DNA from: Bagarius yarrelli
Taxonomy: Eukaryota > Chordata > Actinopteri > Siluriformes > Sisoridae
Direction: 5' to 3'
DNA length: 64,000 nucleotides
NCBI GenBank assembly: GCA_005784505.1
Contig: VCAZ01000278.1
Span: 165,001-229,000 of the forward strand
The translations under genes were made by a program, and so were the position numbers. The notes beneath the pieces were generated by a model. It was not told the DNA's origin, did not search any database, and saw only the letters and a list, made by a program, of their open reading frames with translations. Shown here piece after piece: positions 11,801 to 27,062 of the stretch (position 1 is the stretch's first letter; every line of letters starts with the position of its first letter).

Positions 11801-14800
11801 TGTCCCTGAGCCTGGAAGCAAACTGGCGCCGCCCGAAGCGCAAATATGGCAAACTATATGTTGACGCACAACCCACAAGGGTACGACGGCGAGTAGTAGA
11901 CGCTATATAAGGGAAAAGGGTATTAAATCTCTCCCAAAAAATGGTATTGACCAATCCGGCATGAACATGGGATTTAGAATCTCTTTAATTACAGCTGTTT
12001 TGAGAAGTGTGTACACAAGGGGCTGAACACCCAGACTGTGCAATTGGGGCTTAGGGGCCTTGCTCAGGAGCCCAGCAGTGGCTGCTTGGTGGTGCTGGGA
12101 ATCGAACCTGTGTCTTAAAGTTGGTAGGCCAACACCTTAATCGCTCCGCTACCACTTACCACTTTTGCTTGTTTTACCTTTAATTAACACACGTTTACTA
12201 AAATACTACAAAAAAAAATCAAACAAAAGAAAAATTAAGTTTTAGATGAACTTTAGATGAACAGAAATCAGATGTGTGGACTTGGCACAACATTCAGGTG
12301 GTTCGGAACAAACAAAGTTAAAGAAGCCTTTTACCCCATTGTACCCTAATACATAGTCGAAGTGGATTCAGAAATCAGTTTGAGTTGTTTGTGTCCGTCA
12401 CTGATGATACATTAAAGATGTTGTAGCGTTTTCACAACAGGTTCTTATTTTATTTTTATTTATTTTTTTGGTTTTCTAGCCCTGACCTTTCACACCTGTA
12501 GGAACTTTGTTGTCTTTATCCAGCTAATTCTGCTACCCTGGTCTGTCTGTATGTTGGTCCTGTAGACAAGCGTACTTCATCCACCACAAACCTCAAACAG
12601 TCTTCTGACTCCGGCATCAGCAAGCGCCTCTCCTCCTCCGCTGCCCTCCTCAATTCTTCTGACAAAAGTGAGTTTTCACCTGCTTATATACCTCACACAC
12701 CTCAGAGTCACCATGTTTATCATCTCTTCTTCCCTCATGCAGGATATCTGCAGTTTTTACTGTTATTCAGGGGCAACAAGACACGGCTGGTAAATCTTGG
12801 CAAGTAATAATCTTGCATGTGTCCTAAAGATGTTCTGTCAACGCAATCCCACTATAATAATCACCAGAGAAGGGCAATTTCTGTGTGTTCTGATTCACAA
12901 TGACGCTCTTGATGACCACTAAAGGGTTCTTTCGTATAAGATTGTCGAAAGATCTGAAGTGCTGCGTTTCTGATACCTGCGGTAACGCTGTTTTTTCTCC
13001 GCAGCTTTGTTTTCTCTACCCGGATCGTTCAGTAGTGACTCAGCTGATTTTGCTTTTAGCAGTATTTGTGTTGGATTCATGTCGATTTTCCTTTTCTTTA
13101 GAACTTTGTAGAGTGGGATGGATGCCAGAATTCTTCCTGAAAATCATGCTATTGTGTACATCATAAAATGTCTGTATTTTTGTTCACAGCTCCATTCAGT
13201 ACTAACTGCTGAACTGATTTATTAACATTTTTACTGTTGTATGTTGAAAAAGAACCAGGTATTACATCCAACCTGGCAATATAAACTATATACTTTTAAA
13301 AGGCTAATAGAAATAAATAAACACCCGTCACCAACTAGGGTATTTAAAATATACACCGTTAAAGCGTTCACTGCTTTACTAAACCGCTGTGAGATCTCTT
13401 TGTCTTGTAGGTGCAAAGCGGAGGAGTTCATCTTTGAACCGGTTGCCTAGCAATGTCCCTCGGGTTTCTAAGGAAGCGCATAAGCAGCCTCAGGTGGAAA
13501 AGACAGGTGCAGATTTTCCCCTCCTCCCTCCCTGTAGGCACTTTTGCAGAAGCTAAATAAAACTTAAAAGATTTGCGTAAATTTAAGCTGATTTGCTGTT
13601 TAATAAATGTATGTATGTATACACGCATACAGCAATTATAAATCAGCTACCAGATAATGCATGATTCATTCGTCCAACTTTGTCCCCGAGACTGGTAGTA
13701 TTAAATAGATCATAGTTATTCAAACAGCTAAACTTGGACAGGTGGAACCTTGGCAGTGATTCTCATTCAAACTAATTGTATATTTTGTTGTGGGGTTTTT
13801 TTGTTTTTTTTTTCCACAACTGATTAGCACTGATTATGTAACTTGAGTTCTTGTCCAGGATCCGGGCATCTGCTGTTTTGCACAGTTCTGCTCAGGGGAA
13901 AATAGTTTTTTCTAAGCAGATTAATTAGCACCCACAGGTGACAGTAAGTCTCTTTAGCAACAGCCAGGCAACGAAAATGATATACAGCCTTTTAGTGATT
14001 TATACATGCAGGAATCTTTTTTAAATTCAATGCAAAAAAGACCACATTTCAGTTTACAACTAATATTTCTAGGGGTGTGACGAGATTTCAGGACACGTGA
14101 CACACATTCGACTGGTCTCGTGAGAATGTAACGATAGAAGATGCCCCGCTGCCACATTTAAATCGTTTGTGTGGCAACATTTAGTTTTCCTGGTGAAAAT
14201 AAGAAACGGCGAAAGAGTGTTAGATAAGACACCGTCTGCTAACACCGTCTGCAGCGCTAGTGTAACAGACGATGTGTGTAATATGGATGTGGCTGTGCAC
14301 GAGACAGGATTTGAGCCGCACATTAAACGCTTCACACACACAATAAACCTCGTTACACAAACTGGACTCGGTGTTGCGTGTCGCTCGTTTGCTCAGCCGG
14401 ACGAGACGCAGGGCTGTTTTTATTCACCGGAGTTCAACAGCTGTTGCAGTATTGACGTCCCGGCAGAAGCTGCTACAACCGTCAGCACAAAAATTAATAA
14501 CATACTGGGCAATAAAACAGTCTGTGGCAAAACATCGTGCACAGCGTTTATATGTTGTTTTATATACCGCATATAATTAATTAAAATAGAAGTTTAAGGA
14601 TTTCTTTTAAAAAGTCTAATAATCTCGTCTCGTCTCGTGGAATAAATGCCTCGTCGCACCCCAACAGTGATTATACCTGTGTGTTTCCTTCAGTCTGCGT
14701 TAACACACTTGCCCTAACTAGTTGGTTGACACTAAAGTTGTTAGTGTAGTGCACTTCATAGCACACAGGAGCGGTTATTTATCCTAGTGGACTTGCTAAT

Positions 14801-15731
14801 AAATTCATCCCACTATGGGAAATGTTTTTTTTTTTTAAAACCACATCTATAATAATGCGGTACAACAACAAAGCCTATTGCCTCCTCTTCAGTACAAAGA
14901 TTCTCAATGCAAAGAACAATGTGGACAAACATTAGGCCTAGTAAAAAAGACTCCTATTATTAAACACTAAAATAATTACAGTCAATAACAGGTGACTCAG
15001 CAATACTTTTTCATAGTTTTTTTTTCTTAATTAATTTTTCACTTTACTGAAAAAAATACCGAATCCTCCCCCTTTAGAATTATCAGAAAAAGAATAAAAT
15101 GAGATTGAGATGCTTAGAAGAACTAAGCTAATATCCTCTACCAGGATTTAACATTGTTGGTGATCATCCTCAGACCCTGTCCTGAAGAAACGCAGCTCCT
15201 CGCTTTCCCGGGTGGGGAATAGAGCTCCACCCACTGGCAAACCAGAGAAACCAGTACCCATTGAATCAGGTGCTTTGTCTAATCATGAACGTTTGATACT
15301 CTTCCGTGTGCATCTCTTTAATAAATAAATGCTGCCTGCCCTGCTTTGATGATACTACACTACTACCACCACTGCAGCAGCATGATGTTACACTAACCAC
15401 ATTATAACCCACTGTTGCAGCACCGTGTCCTACTGGCCATGTAAAGTTCATAGAATTATAAATCTCTAAATCAGACAGACTTTTAAAAAGTCTCGGGTTC
15501 TTCTTTTGAAGCCTGTATTAACTTGTCTTTCTCTTGTATAGCGTCTTAAAAAATTATTATTTTTTACACAGTTTTAGCAGGTTTATGGATGATGCTGTTG
15601 GTGTTTTGCTGTTGCTGCATGCCAAAGTCATACTATTCATCACACCGCTGTCCCTGTGCTGCTGACTGACAATGAGTTTGTCTACTAACATAATGTTTGT
15701 CCACAGCATGGATGTACCTTCCAGAATTTAC

Positions 15732-15767
<36 letters not shown>

Positions 15768-18700
15768 ATACTGAACTAGAGAAGGGAGGGAGAGCAAGAT
15801 AGTATATCGGTGAAATGTTTATAATCTTAGCCCGACACTCACACACTCCATCGCCCACTGATGATCTGCCATCCTTTAATAAAGCCACCGTTGCAGTTAA
15901 AACTGTTAATCAGACGCAAGCAACTCTCCCTGCGCCAAAAAATAGGAAATAAAGACAAAACAATAAAACCTTCCAAAACTGCTATAATGTAGGACACGGG
16001 ATACATCATACATAAGAGTCATCTGCCGAATAGAGAAATATAAATGTTAAACGGATTGATGCATCTGATGGTCTAGGGTTGGGCTGCACAATACATGGTT
16101 TAAGCATCGACATCGCAATCTGTGCATCTGCAATAGTCGCATTACAGGCTGTTCAATGTCAAGTGGGGATTAAAGTCGACTGCACCACAGTTCAGAACAC
16201 GTCTGATTTCTGGATTAATTTCAAAGTTTAATTATAGTCAAATCAAGTCACCTTTTGTAGCTTTAGCAAAGATTAATTATACTTAATTTATACAGTGAAG
16301 GCGATACAGTGTGATTTTACATTTAATTATTCAATTTCTGTATCTGAATCTCCAGAAAAACATGTTTATTTCAGCTTATCTTGGCTTATTATGGTTTAGT
16401 GTTTATCACTGTTGCCTCACAGCAAGAAGGTCCAGGGTTCAATTCCCCTGCAGGGGTCTTTCTGTGTGGAGTTTGCATGTTCTCCCTGTGCTTGTGTGTG
16501 TTTACTCCGGGTTTCTCCGGTTTCCTCCTACAGTCTGAAAACATGTATGTTAGATTGATTGGTGATTCCAAATTGCACATAGGAGTGAGTGTGTGTGGCC
16601 CTGTGATGGACTGGCGACCTGTCCAGGGTGTCCCCCACCTGCCTTTTACCCTCTTAGAGACGGCTGGGATAGACTCCCTGTGACCCCGAATTAGGGAATA
16701 AGAGGGTATAGAAGATACCATCTGGTAAAAAATTTTGTACAGTTATATTGCAGAAAAACGAAATATCGCGATTTTAGTTTATTTCAGTATCGTGCAGCCC
16801 TAATCCAAGTGCATGAACCGTAACACAATTTCCTTTTGTTTTCACTCCTGAATGCTGGATTTACACATACTGCTGTTTTTTTTCTCTTTTGTCACCCTTT
16901 ATCTAATGTTCAAATCCTCTTACAGTAAACCGACATGGTTGTAGTCAGCACCGCCTGGTGGCTCGAGCACAATAATCACTGGTGTCATGTTGGCATGCTC
17001 TTTATTATTTAAAAAAAACAACCCAAACACCTACCCCGTTGTCACTCCCCCCCCCCCCCCCCCCATCACTGTGTTTTTCCTTCACCATTTCTATTTCTGT
17101 TGTTTTTTTTTGTTTTGTTTATTATTTTCCGGCTGTTTGCGTGCGCGTGTGTAGCCCATCGCCCGTCGGCCAGTCCCATGGACAGCAGTGTCCTCAGTCG
17201 TCTCCTCACACCCACCCAGGCCTCTCTAGCTAGAAGCAGGAGTGCAGCAGCCCTTTCAGCCCATGGAGCGGATGAGACAGGTAACTTAGAGCAAATGTAG
17301 AGAGAGTGAAGGGGGACCTATTTATGTGGAAATTATGGGCTGTAGTGTTGGTGGGGATTAATGCTGTGGTGGTCTGTGGCGCATGACAATGTGCAGTGAT
17401 CAAGCATGCTTGGTTTCCTTGGCTTAAGGATCTCTGTCATTCGGGTCATTGAATATATTCTAATAATAGTAAATTAAGTTAAATCAAAGAAAAAAGGGAC
17501 TTTGGATTTGTTTGCTATTTGATTTGGTTTCGCAATAAATAGAGAATTAGAAAATTGGTGTATAAGTCTAGAAAATGCTTATACATTCGTCTTCATTTGT
17601 ATGAACACAAAATATGTTGTGAGATAAAGCTAAACATTCAGCGGTGCCCGGACTTTCGAGTTTAATGGGTTCCGTGACGGAGCTCGTAACTTAAATTACT
17701 CGTATGTTAAATTAATTTTCCCATTGAAATAAATTGAAATGCCATTAATTCGTTCCGGGTCCCCAAAAAACACCGCAATTTTTTTTCCCGTGTTTTTAAG
17801 TAAGAAAAATAAATGTATGAATAATGTATAAAAACAATAGAATAGGATGTACTGGAATAAATTGGTTTTATTAAGTATACTGTACAGCGTTTACCTTGGA
17901 GATCAGACGACTCCACTTGCTAACGCGCAGGTCTGACTAGCTATCGAGTGACACACGGGAAGCTGGGCAGATGTTACGGCGTTCACTGTGGAGTTCGCTA
18001 CGCTAACTAGTGGTTAACCTGAATTTTAGCTCGCAACTCAAAGCGAAAAATAGTCAGAGACGACTCGTATCTAAAAAAACTCATTAGTTGGGACGCTCGT
18101 AAGTCATGGTACCGCTGTACTTTTGCCAAATTTGTGTAAAGAAAAAGAGCACTTAGTAATTATGTAAACAACAGTGTGCATCACATGCTGATCTGAAGCG
18201 CTTTTATCCGTCTCTATTCAGGAATAACATTTTTATCAAGCAGCGTGTATCTACAATAAAATGCTGCCCAAAAACATTTTTAATTAATACTTTTCAATCA
18301 AAGCACTTTCTGGGAACTGGACCAAGATCCACGTCCCCACATTCGTTCTTACCTGATTTATTACACAAACTCTTAATGTTTGATTTAAACAGCTTTATAG
18401 TGATGCTGTATGTGAAATAAGCACTTTTATTCGCTTAGCTTAGCTTAGCTTAGCTTAGCTTTAAACAGTCTGTGGTTTACTGGAAGTAGAGTGTGTGGAT
18501 CGACTCCTCTACCTGGTAATGGTATTACCTAAGAAGGATTTAAAGGGACAATCGCTGTTCCTTAAAATAGCCACGAGCGTGATGTGACCCAGCAGCAGCA
18601 GCTTATAGAGCAGAGATAATGAAGTGTTCATGTGCGTTCGTAGTCATGTTTATTGTTATAACTGAGGAACCTGCTCTCGGTTCACCTGTCCGGGATCGAA

Positions 18701-19982
18701 CCCAGCTAGCTGATCTGTGGGTAGTAGGAATCTTTCTTAAAATGATATGGATACGTATGCTACCACCAGACCCGATCTGTGACTAAAACATCTATACATA
18801 CATACATGCAGTAAATACATTGCATAGATACAAAGAATATAAAAAGGTTTTTAATGATGTAAAAACTATTTAGTATGTACTACAGCTGAATTATTACGTA
18901 CTTCCTGACCGCAAAGTACTAGTTGTAGTACACTTTGCGCATTCTGATTAAAATTCAGACGTATTAGCGACCAAGATTCACAAAGAATATTATTCTAACA
19001 GTTTTAAGGAATTTAATAACAAACAAGCATCTGTTTTATCGCATTTACATATTACAGTCAAAGCCGTGTTCATGTTTAAAGAAGAAAAATATGATGGTTA
19101 TCGCATGTAGGGTGACCATTAGTGGTGTCCCATTTCTTCATTTTGCAGTGAATGGCTTTATTAAACACAGAGGAATAACTGAATACATAGTAGAATAATA
19201 GGCATCGGTCGGTAGACAGAAATCAAAGAACCACCAGGCAAACAAATCCAAAACGCTAAAGCAAAAATCGCAAACAAAATCTAGATCGTGACTACATCAA
19301 CATGAACGCTTAATATGTTGACGGAGCAAAACAATACTTAGGAATGAAGAATTCGTGAATATATAATTAATATAACTAGCAAACAGGAACTGACACCGCT
19401 AAGACTGATGCTAGTATTCCGGTGATAGCGCCCTCTGATGGTGGGAGGGCGGAATCGTTACAGTGCGCTTCTATAAAAACATCTACTTATTTACAGTTAT
19501 CAAATCAGCCAATTGTGTGTAAGCGATGCAATGCATAGAATCATGTGTACGAATAAAAATAAAGTTGTGTGTGTATGTATGTATGTATGGATGCATGTAT
19601 TCTTACTAAATTGCTGGGTACAGGTTAGTATTATGAGCCTTGCACACAAGAAGTCTAATTCTAATCTGCAAATTACTTGGTTTCTTCTATTAATTTTTTA
19701 ATTAACTAAAGACAGTCAGTTTTACGATAATAATGGGAAAAGACCCAATTCTATTGAGTTGTGTGGTTTGGTTTTAGGCTAATTGAAATTTAAATGATGT
19801 GTGTATGCTTATGTGTGTGTGTGTGTGTGTGTGATGCTTGGCTATTTGAGGGCTGTTCCCTATTCAAGGCTAGATGATTTGCGTTGGTGCTTCAGATGTC
19901 CCAGTGTGTGTTCTGCTTAAAAGCTTGATTGATTATCACTTGTGATTGGGTTTGGGATGCGAGTGCTCCTACCACAACCCTC

Positions 19983-20041
<59 letters not shown>

Positions 20042-23000
20042 CTTGCGTTCTATGTCTGTGTAAGTGTGTGTAATGTGTCCGTTTCTTCGTTTTTCCCCAA
20101 AGCCTCGCTCACCCAAACCAATCAGTGCCTGCTCTTGAATCAGTGGCAAGATCTCCTCCATCAATCAGTATAGATCTAACACACAGCAACTTTTTTTTTT
20201 TTGTGCTCTTATCATCCCCATCCTCTTCTCTCTCCTTCCTCTTTTCTCTTCCTGCTTATGCTTCACCCACTGGCCTGCTTTTGGTCCTTTCCCCCGGCTT
20301 CTCCCGACTGTGCTTGACTGACAATGTCCTTTATCAGAGTCTCACCTGTGTCCTCGATCAGTGTCGTCTACACCGCCACCTTCCACCCGTGGCCCCCTGC
20401 GAAGTCGCAGCACCGATCGGCAAAGAAATTCGCCCAGCTGTACCTCTGCTTCATCTGAATCCATCCCCAACATAGCTCAGGTCAGCTGGTTTAAAATAAC
20501 ATTCTTCACCCTCAGGGTAATATGTTTTGCTATTCTTTCTTGAAACTGCTCGATGGTTGTAGAAGAAGGATTATGTACGTGCTTGAGACAAAATGATCCC
20601 TCAGTTTCCAAAGGTTACCTCATATGTCAGACAAGGACTATAATGAATAAAGATGTCTCCCCCTCTCCCTGTCTTATTCTGTCTGAAACAGAGTCTCATC
20701 TATTGGTATACTTCCATTGGTGAACTGTTTAATGCGCATCTATCCACTTTGATTTGACTTGCAAAGCAGCTCGTCATTCAGGTCTGTTACTCATCACGGA
20801 ACTGTTCTATCACTCCAGCAAAATCTGAAAAAAGCTGAAGCTGGAAGAGGAAACAGAATCCCTATAATCACTTTCCGAGCTGCCGTTTCCTTGGGTGTTC
20901 ACTGAAATTACTTTTTTTTTTAGTTAAATTATGAGTAATTGGTTCAAACAATTAATTTAAACGAATAAAGCAATATTAGTTGTTGCAATTGACACTGTGA
21001 GATGCTTTTTGGCGTTGCCTGACAAGATCTGATGAAATGACACACTGGGCCATTGTCTGAGCTTTGGTCCGAGTGCAATCAATGCACAAAGCACAAATCG
21101 TCTGCTGAATGCAAAGCAGGGCGGCTCACCTCGGGCTCTGTGAGGTTTCATTTCTTAGACTTGGTGTAAATCTGGCTTTAGATTTTAAAAACAATGTGAT
21201 TATACCACGATTTGGTCATCTGAGACAAATAAAGGCCATTCTAAAGGATTCTTAAAATCATACACTAAAATCTGTTGTCTTTGATAGCTAAATTGACAGC
21301 CGACACCGACAGCTGATTAATGATCATTGCGTTCAGAGTTTTTTTTTTTTTCTCTGATGAGCTTCTGGCAGTGTCGGTGTGTGACGGTATGATTTCTCCT
21401 TTGACATCTGTTAAACCATGAATCAGTAGGACCGCCCAAACTGATAACTCGTTTAACTCGACCACTTCAAACCACCTGGAGAGAAAAAGTCCAAACCAAT
21501 TAACAGCACTAGATAGCTAGCACTGTTTGCTACTAGCTACCATTGCTGCTAGCTAGTATTTAGGGGGAGAACGCGATTTACTTGAGTAAAGACGTTAAAC
21601 CCAGCTTTACAAAGCAGTCTTTGTGTGTGTGTCCATTTATTTTAAAGCGTCTTAGTTGTGATAATGTCAGACTGTCCAACAGATTCATTGAGATTCTGCA
21701 GTGTCATGTTCGTATAGGCGAGCAACAATGACTTAAGACTACTTAAAATCGCACAGCGTAAATCCCAGCTTTATATTTGTGGTAATGAAAACACATTTGG
21801 TGTCTGACGAAAGGATGAATAATACCAACCTGTTTGTTTCTCCAAGAAAATACCAGAAAAGTGAGTTTCCTACTGAACAGAGACGCTTCTGATTACATTA
21901 ACAGTGTTTACAGGGTTAAAATTGTGGTTAACAAAAACACCTTGGAAATATCTGCATTATATACATCCAGTATAAATACAGTACAGGGGAAAAAAATAAT
22001 AATATATATCCTGAAGATTTCGTTCGTTTGCCCACTGACAGAGAAATGATCAGACTATAACTTACAGAAAAACACATTTCAACAAAAAAATTATAAGTTG
22101 ATTTGCATTTTAATGAGTGAAATAAGTATTTGTGCCCAAAATCCATCAGCAGCATTTCTGGCTCCCAGGTGTCTTTTACACAGGCTAGAAAACAACACCT
22201 GATTTCAGTGATTCAGACACCCTCTGCCTTCGACCCACTGCCATTTCAGTGACCTTGTTTTGATTCTGGCATCTCTGACCTGTGTAATATAAATAGATGA
22301 ACCTTAGGGCGGCCTGGTATAGTCACCTTCACATCGTCAGCTGCTTGGATCCGTTACCACCATTAAAAATCTTCAGTTTAAATAGTTTTTGCTTGTATCA
22401 TTTCAAAGTTTTTGATATTTTTCTGTGTGTTTTATTGAAATTGCTTTGGGGCTGCAAGCTTAAATGTATTGTTTACCTGGCAGCAGCCTAAGAGCAGGAA
22501 TCATTTCTATTCTTTCAGTCTTACATTTACAGCATTTGGCGGATGTTCTTATCCAGAGCGACTTAGATTTATCTCATTTATACAACTGAGCAATTACGGA
22601 TTAAGGGGCCTCGCTCAGGGGCCCAACAGTGGTAGCTTGGTGAAGCTGGGAATCGAACCAGAAATCTTTGGGTTGGTAGTACAACATCTTAACCATGACC
22701 CACCGCTTCTCCCAGTCGTTGTCATCATAAAACACAGAATAAAGATAGAATAGAATAAACTATTATAAAGGAAATAAATACAGACATTCAGGAGTGTTGG
22801 GTAAATGTTTGAGGACACATTTTATGCTGTGTTCGAGTCTTAGATTTGTATTATCAGTTAGCATTAAATGCGTCACACTTCTTGTGAATTAAAACACATT
22901 TTAGTGATGGGGATCAGAGGATTTTTAGAAATTGTGCCTTTGGAAACTTTGGCAACCACAAGATTTATTTAATAATTATTAACTTTTCAGTGATCTTGCA

Positions 23001-26000
23001 GTAATATTCAGTTAGCAGTTGACATTTATTTAATAACGATAATAATAATATGATAAAAACTTTTGGGCTGAGAAAAGTTCTTACTTTTGGGGGTTTTTTT
23101 GGCTCTTTGTTTGTACCTGTGCATGTAGAAAGCCGAAAAAGAAAAATCCGTAACTTCAACAGCAGCAAAACGCCCTCCTTCCCCGTCCACCGTCCCCAGC
23201 CGTCATCGTTCACCCTCCCCAGGCCCCATTGGTGGCCCCAGGAGAACACCATCACCTGGAGCAGCCAAGTAAGAGACCTGCATCACTGTTACACATTCAT
23301 TCTCTCATGAACTCAGGTTGAACCTCATTTATCTCTGTCGTCTTCCTGCGTGTATCTCTTCCAGGCAAAGCCCTCGTTATCGACCCCCCTCCCCCAGTGG
23401 GGTAAAACAGAGGCCTCCATCCCCTCAGCCTGCTTCCAGACCTCCACCAATCCAGAAACCTGCCCTTACTCCTACTGGCCCTCCTATCCTGAGAAAGAGA
23501 GAGTCCAAGCCCAAAGATGCATCTCCAATGACTTCTCTAACCGCACAACCTCAAGATATGAGCAACGCCAGCCCGGCCCCCAGCACCAAGCCCAAAGACG
23601 GTCAGAACCATTTATTCATTAACATAGGACATGTTTCTGTGCTATGCATAGATAGAGCAATAACAAGCCTTATGTTTGAAGTCATAACATTGAACAAACT
23701 GTGTAACCTGAGGTTTTTGATGGTGATGGTTTTCAGTAGGACTGCACGGTACTGGAATAAACTGTTTTCTTGTTTTTTTTTACTGTAACATATTTCCGCA
23801 GATAACATAATTAGCTCTATTTGGAAATAATTCTTTATTTTAGAATGATTGTACTGATTTTGTAAGAGAGTAAATCTGTGTAGAATATAATACAGCGGTA
23901 TGTTGATGTATGAGTGTCCCAACTAACGAGTTTTTTAAGATACGAGTCGTGTCTTGGCTGATTTTTTTTGCTTTGAGTTGCTAAAATTCAGGTTATGATT
24001 CAGCTTCAGACACCCAACCGCTAGTTAGCGTAGCGAACGCCACAGTAAACGCTGTAACATCCGCCCAGCGTCCCGTGTCACACACACTCGATAGCTAGTC
24101 AGACATGCGCGTTAGCAAGTGGAGTCGTCTGATCGCCAAGGTAAATGCTGTACATTATACTTAATAATACCAGTTTATTCCAGTACATCCTATTGTAGTG
24201 TTTTTATACAATATTCGATATTTATACGTTTATTTTTACGTTATTTATACGTTTTATTTTTTTATTTTTACGTTTATATATCCTGCAGTCCTAGTGTTCA
24301 GGGTGGTTATATTATTATTATTATTATTATTAATAAAATAAAAGGATTTAAATATAATAACAGTATGAGACAAAGTGGACAAACACTGTAACCACAAAAC
24401 AACTAAACACAGAATAACGAATAAAAAATAACCTCTACAGACTCCAGGGTGTGTTTTTACAGAAGCAGCAGTGTTTATTTATTTACAGTTAAATAACCTT
24501 CCTAAAAGTAGAGCCGCCTTTTAAATATTGTGGAGTTTCAACAGTTTGGATAGAATTAATCATAATACATAGGGAAAAAACACTGTCTTTATTTAACTAG
24601 TTATGGGCAAATAGGGTATAATAGGGCAGTAGTGTAGGCCAGGGCAGATTGGGGTTAACAGTGCTGCACTATAAAAATAGATTTCTAAATGTTTACAGCA
24701 CTGTTTTCAGCATTTTCAATGTAATATATAATTTTTTAAGCATAGTTTTTTTTTTTTTAATTAAAATAATAATAATACAGATGTGGTTTAATACACATTC
24801 ACTAGCATGTTCATTATAGCATACATGCAGATACTGATGAAAAATTGTGACTGTTGTGGGGGTTTTTGTTGTTTGTTTGTTTGTTTTTTAAACATTAATA
24901 TAGGTTTAAGGCTGTCACAATTATCATGTTAGTTCATAATTAATTGATTAATTATTACGATTAATTGTCAAGGAAATAATTGCGATTATGACGATTTATT
25001 GTCTGGTATTTTTGGGGTTTTAGCGATTTTGTTTTCTTCTGGCTTTGACTATCAATTGTTTGTAAAAAAAAAAATAATAATAATAATAATTAAGCGTCAG
25101 AAAACCCAGATGCTCCGACTTTCAATTCGCACCGCTTTACTGAAAGTAGGGGGCGGCATGTACTACACTTCCCCCTAGTGGCTGATAAAAGTGTGCAATA
25201 ACCGCAGTTGGATTCAAAGATTGCGGTTAGATCAAATAATTGCGATCATATGATTATTTAATAATTGTGACAGCCTTAATAAAGGGTTAAAGAAATGTTT
25301 TAATAAACACACCTTTTGGATATCTGTGCTTATCTAATCCTGATATTTCCTTTAATTTTGAGACCTGCTGCATACAATTACTCCTAAATCTCAAAATAGT
25401 TTTTACCTGCATCATTCGCATGCATTTTACCATAATTATGTACTTTACTGTATACTCAGCATCCAGTTTCACTGACTCACTGCGCCCTCTGCTGGATTCA
25501 TTAGTCTGTACGGCTGGAGGCTGCTGTTACACTCCACTTTTTTCACTGTGTTATAGACGCGTATCTGCACCACTGTTAGTTTAATAAACTGTCTGTGATT
25601 TTTGTGAATCTTCCAGATCCTAGTCTGAAAACCACAAGCAGCACCAACTCCGCTGCTGAAGCTGCTAAAATCCTGGCCGAGAACCGGCGTCTGGCTCGTG
25701 AGCAGAAAGAGCGAGAGGAACAGCTCCGACTACAGAGAGAGGAAGAGGACAGGTGAACATGCTACATCATAAACAAGCTGCTTACAGAAGAGCGCCATGT
25801 GATGCATGATCATTTTTAACAGAATGGGATTCTAATGAAGACGTGCTCTGGGTTGTTTTCTTATGGTCCAGTCGTTAGAAGAATTTAGACAAATAAGTCT
25901 GATGTTGAGCTTTTATTTAAAAAAAAAAAAACCCAAGAAGATTGACTGGTTAGTAGGAAATGATCAGATTTGATTATAGATTTATGTAATATCTTATACG

Positions 26001-26763
26001 GTTTAGATCGGTGTCGGACTGTGTATTCGGTAGCTGGTCCTTCAGTGTGGATTTACTCGAATGATCCACCTCTTAATACCCCCACTATGACATCACAATT
26101 ATAGAAACACATCAATACATACAATATAACACGGCGTGGAATTACAGACAGAGAGACAAGAAACCCATTAACACACAACTCCAAACCTCTACACTACAAC
26201 CACAACTGTACCACCTACAACATCTGGATCAGTTCAGAATCAATATTTATCTTAATATTAATATAACATCACAAAAACATTACAGATATCAATAAAATCT
26301 ATCAGACAGTTAAAGGCTGTAAGTCAGTGTTACCGCTCGGCGGCGCTGCTCTGGAAGTGGGGAATAAACTCTTTCCCGCGCTGAGACAAGCTAGTTATCT
26401 TCAGGATACCGAACTCTCCAAACCTTCTACAACTTTACCGGGAAAATCTGTCTTCATACGTATTTTTAAGTTTGTCTTAGACCGATTTAGTTTCTCCTCC
26501 GTCAGCCACTGTGGGGGCAAAAATCCTAATTTAACTTTACAGATCTGCCACTGCTGATATAGTGTAAGTTCCACGGGCAGCGGTACTGATTCTGAGGGCA
26601 GATTAGATTAACATGGCAGCACATATATTTTTCTGTCCAATCAGATTTCAGTTTCTAACATCCACATCCACGTACTGGAAGCAGTGCAGCGAGAGAAAAA
26701 ACACTACGAAATGAAGAGAATAAAACTGTTGGAAATTAATTATATACATATATATAATGCGCC

Positions 26764-26795
<32 letters not shown>

Positions 26796-26797
26796 TA

Positions 26798-26848
<51 letters not shown>

Positions 26849-26866
26849 TATAGATATAGTGTGTAA

Positions 26867-26925
<59 letters not shown>

Positions 26926-27019
26926 CTATATATATATATATATATATCATATATATGTATATGTGTGTCTATATATGTATATGTGTGTGTGTCTATATAT
27001 ATGTGTGTGTGTGTATATA

Positions 27020-27062
<43 letters not shown>

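Noticed and set aside
14169..14576. 135-codon + strand open frame
   Set aside because: It lies wholly inside a MITE, has no recognisable domain and no splice or start context; probably a chance frame or a remnant of a transposase-bearing parent.
16389..16721. 110-codon - strand open frame and 100-codon + strand frame
   Set aside because: Both are within the DANA-like SINE; similar frames recur at 46795-47105 for the same reason.
19892..20173. Arg/Glu-rich (- strand) and Ser/Leu-rich (+ strand) open frames
   Set aside because: Both are translations of the (TC)n tract.
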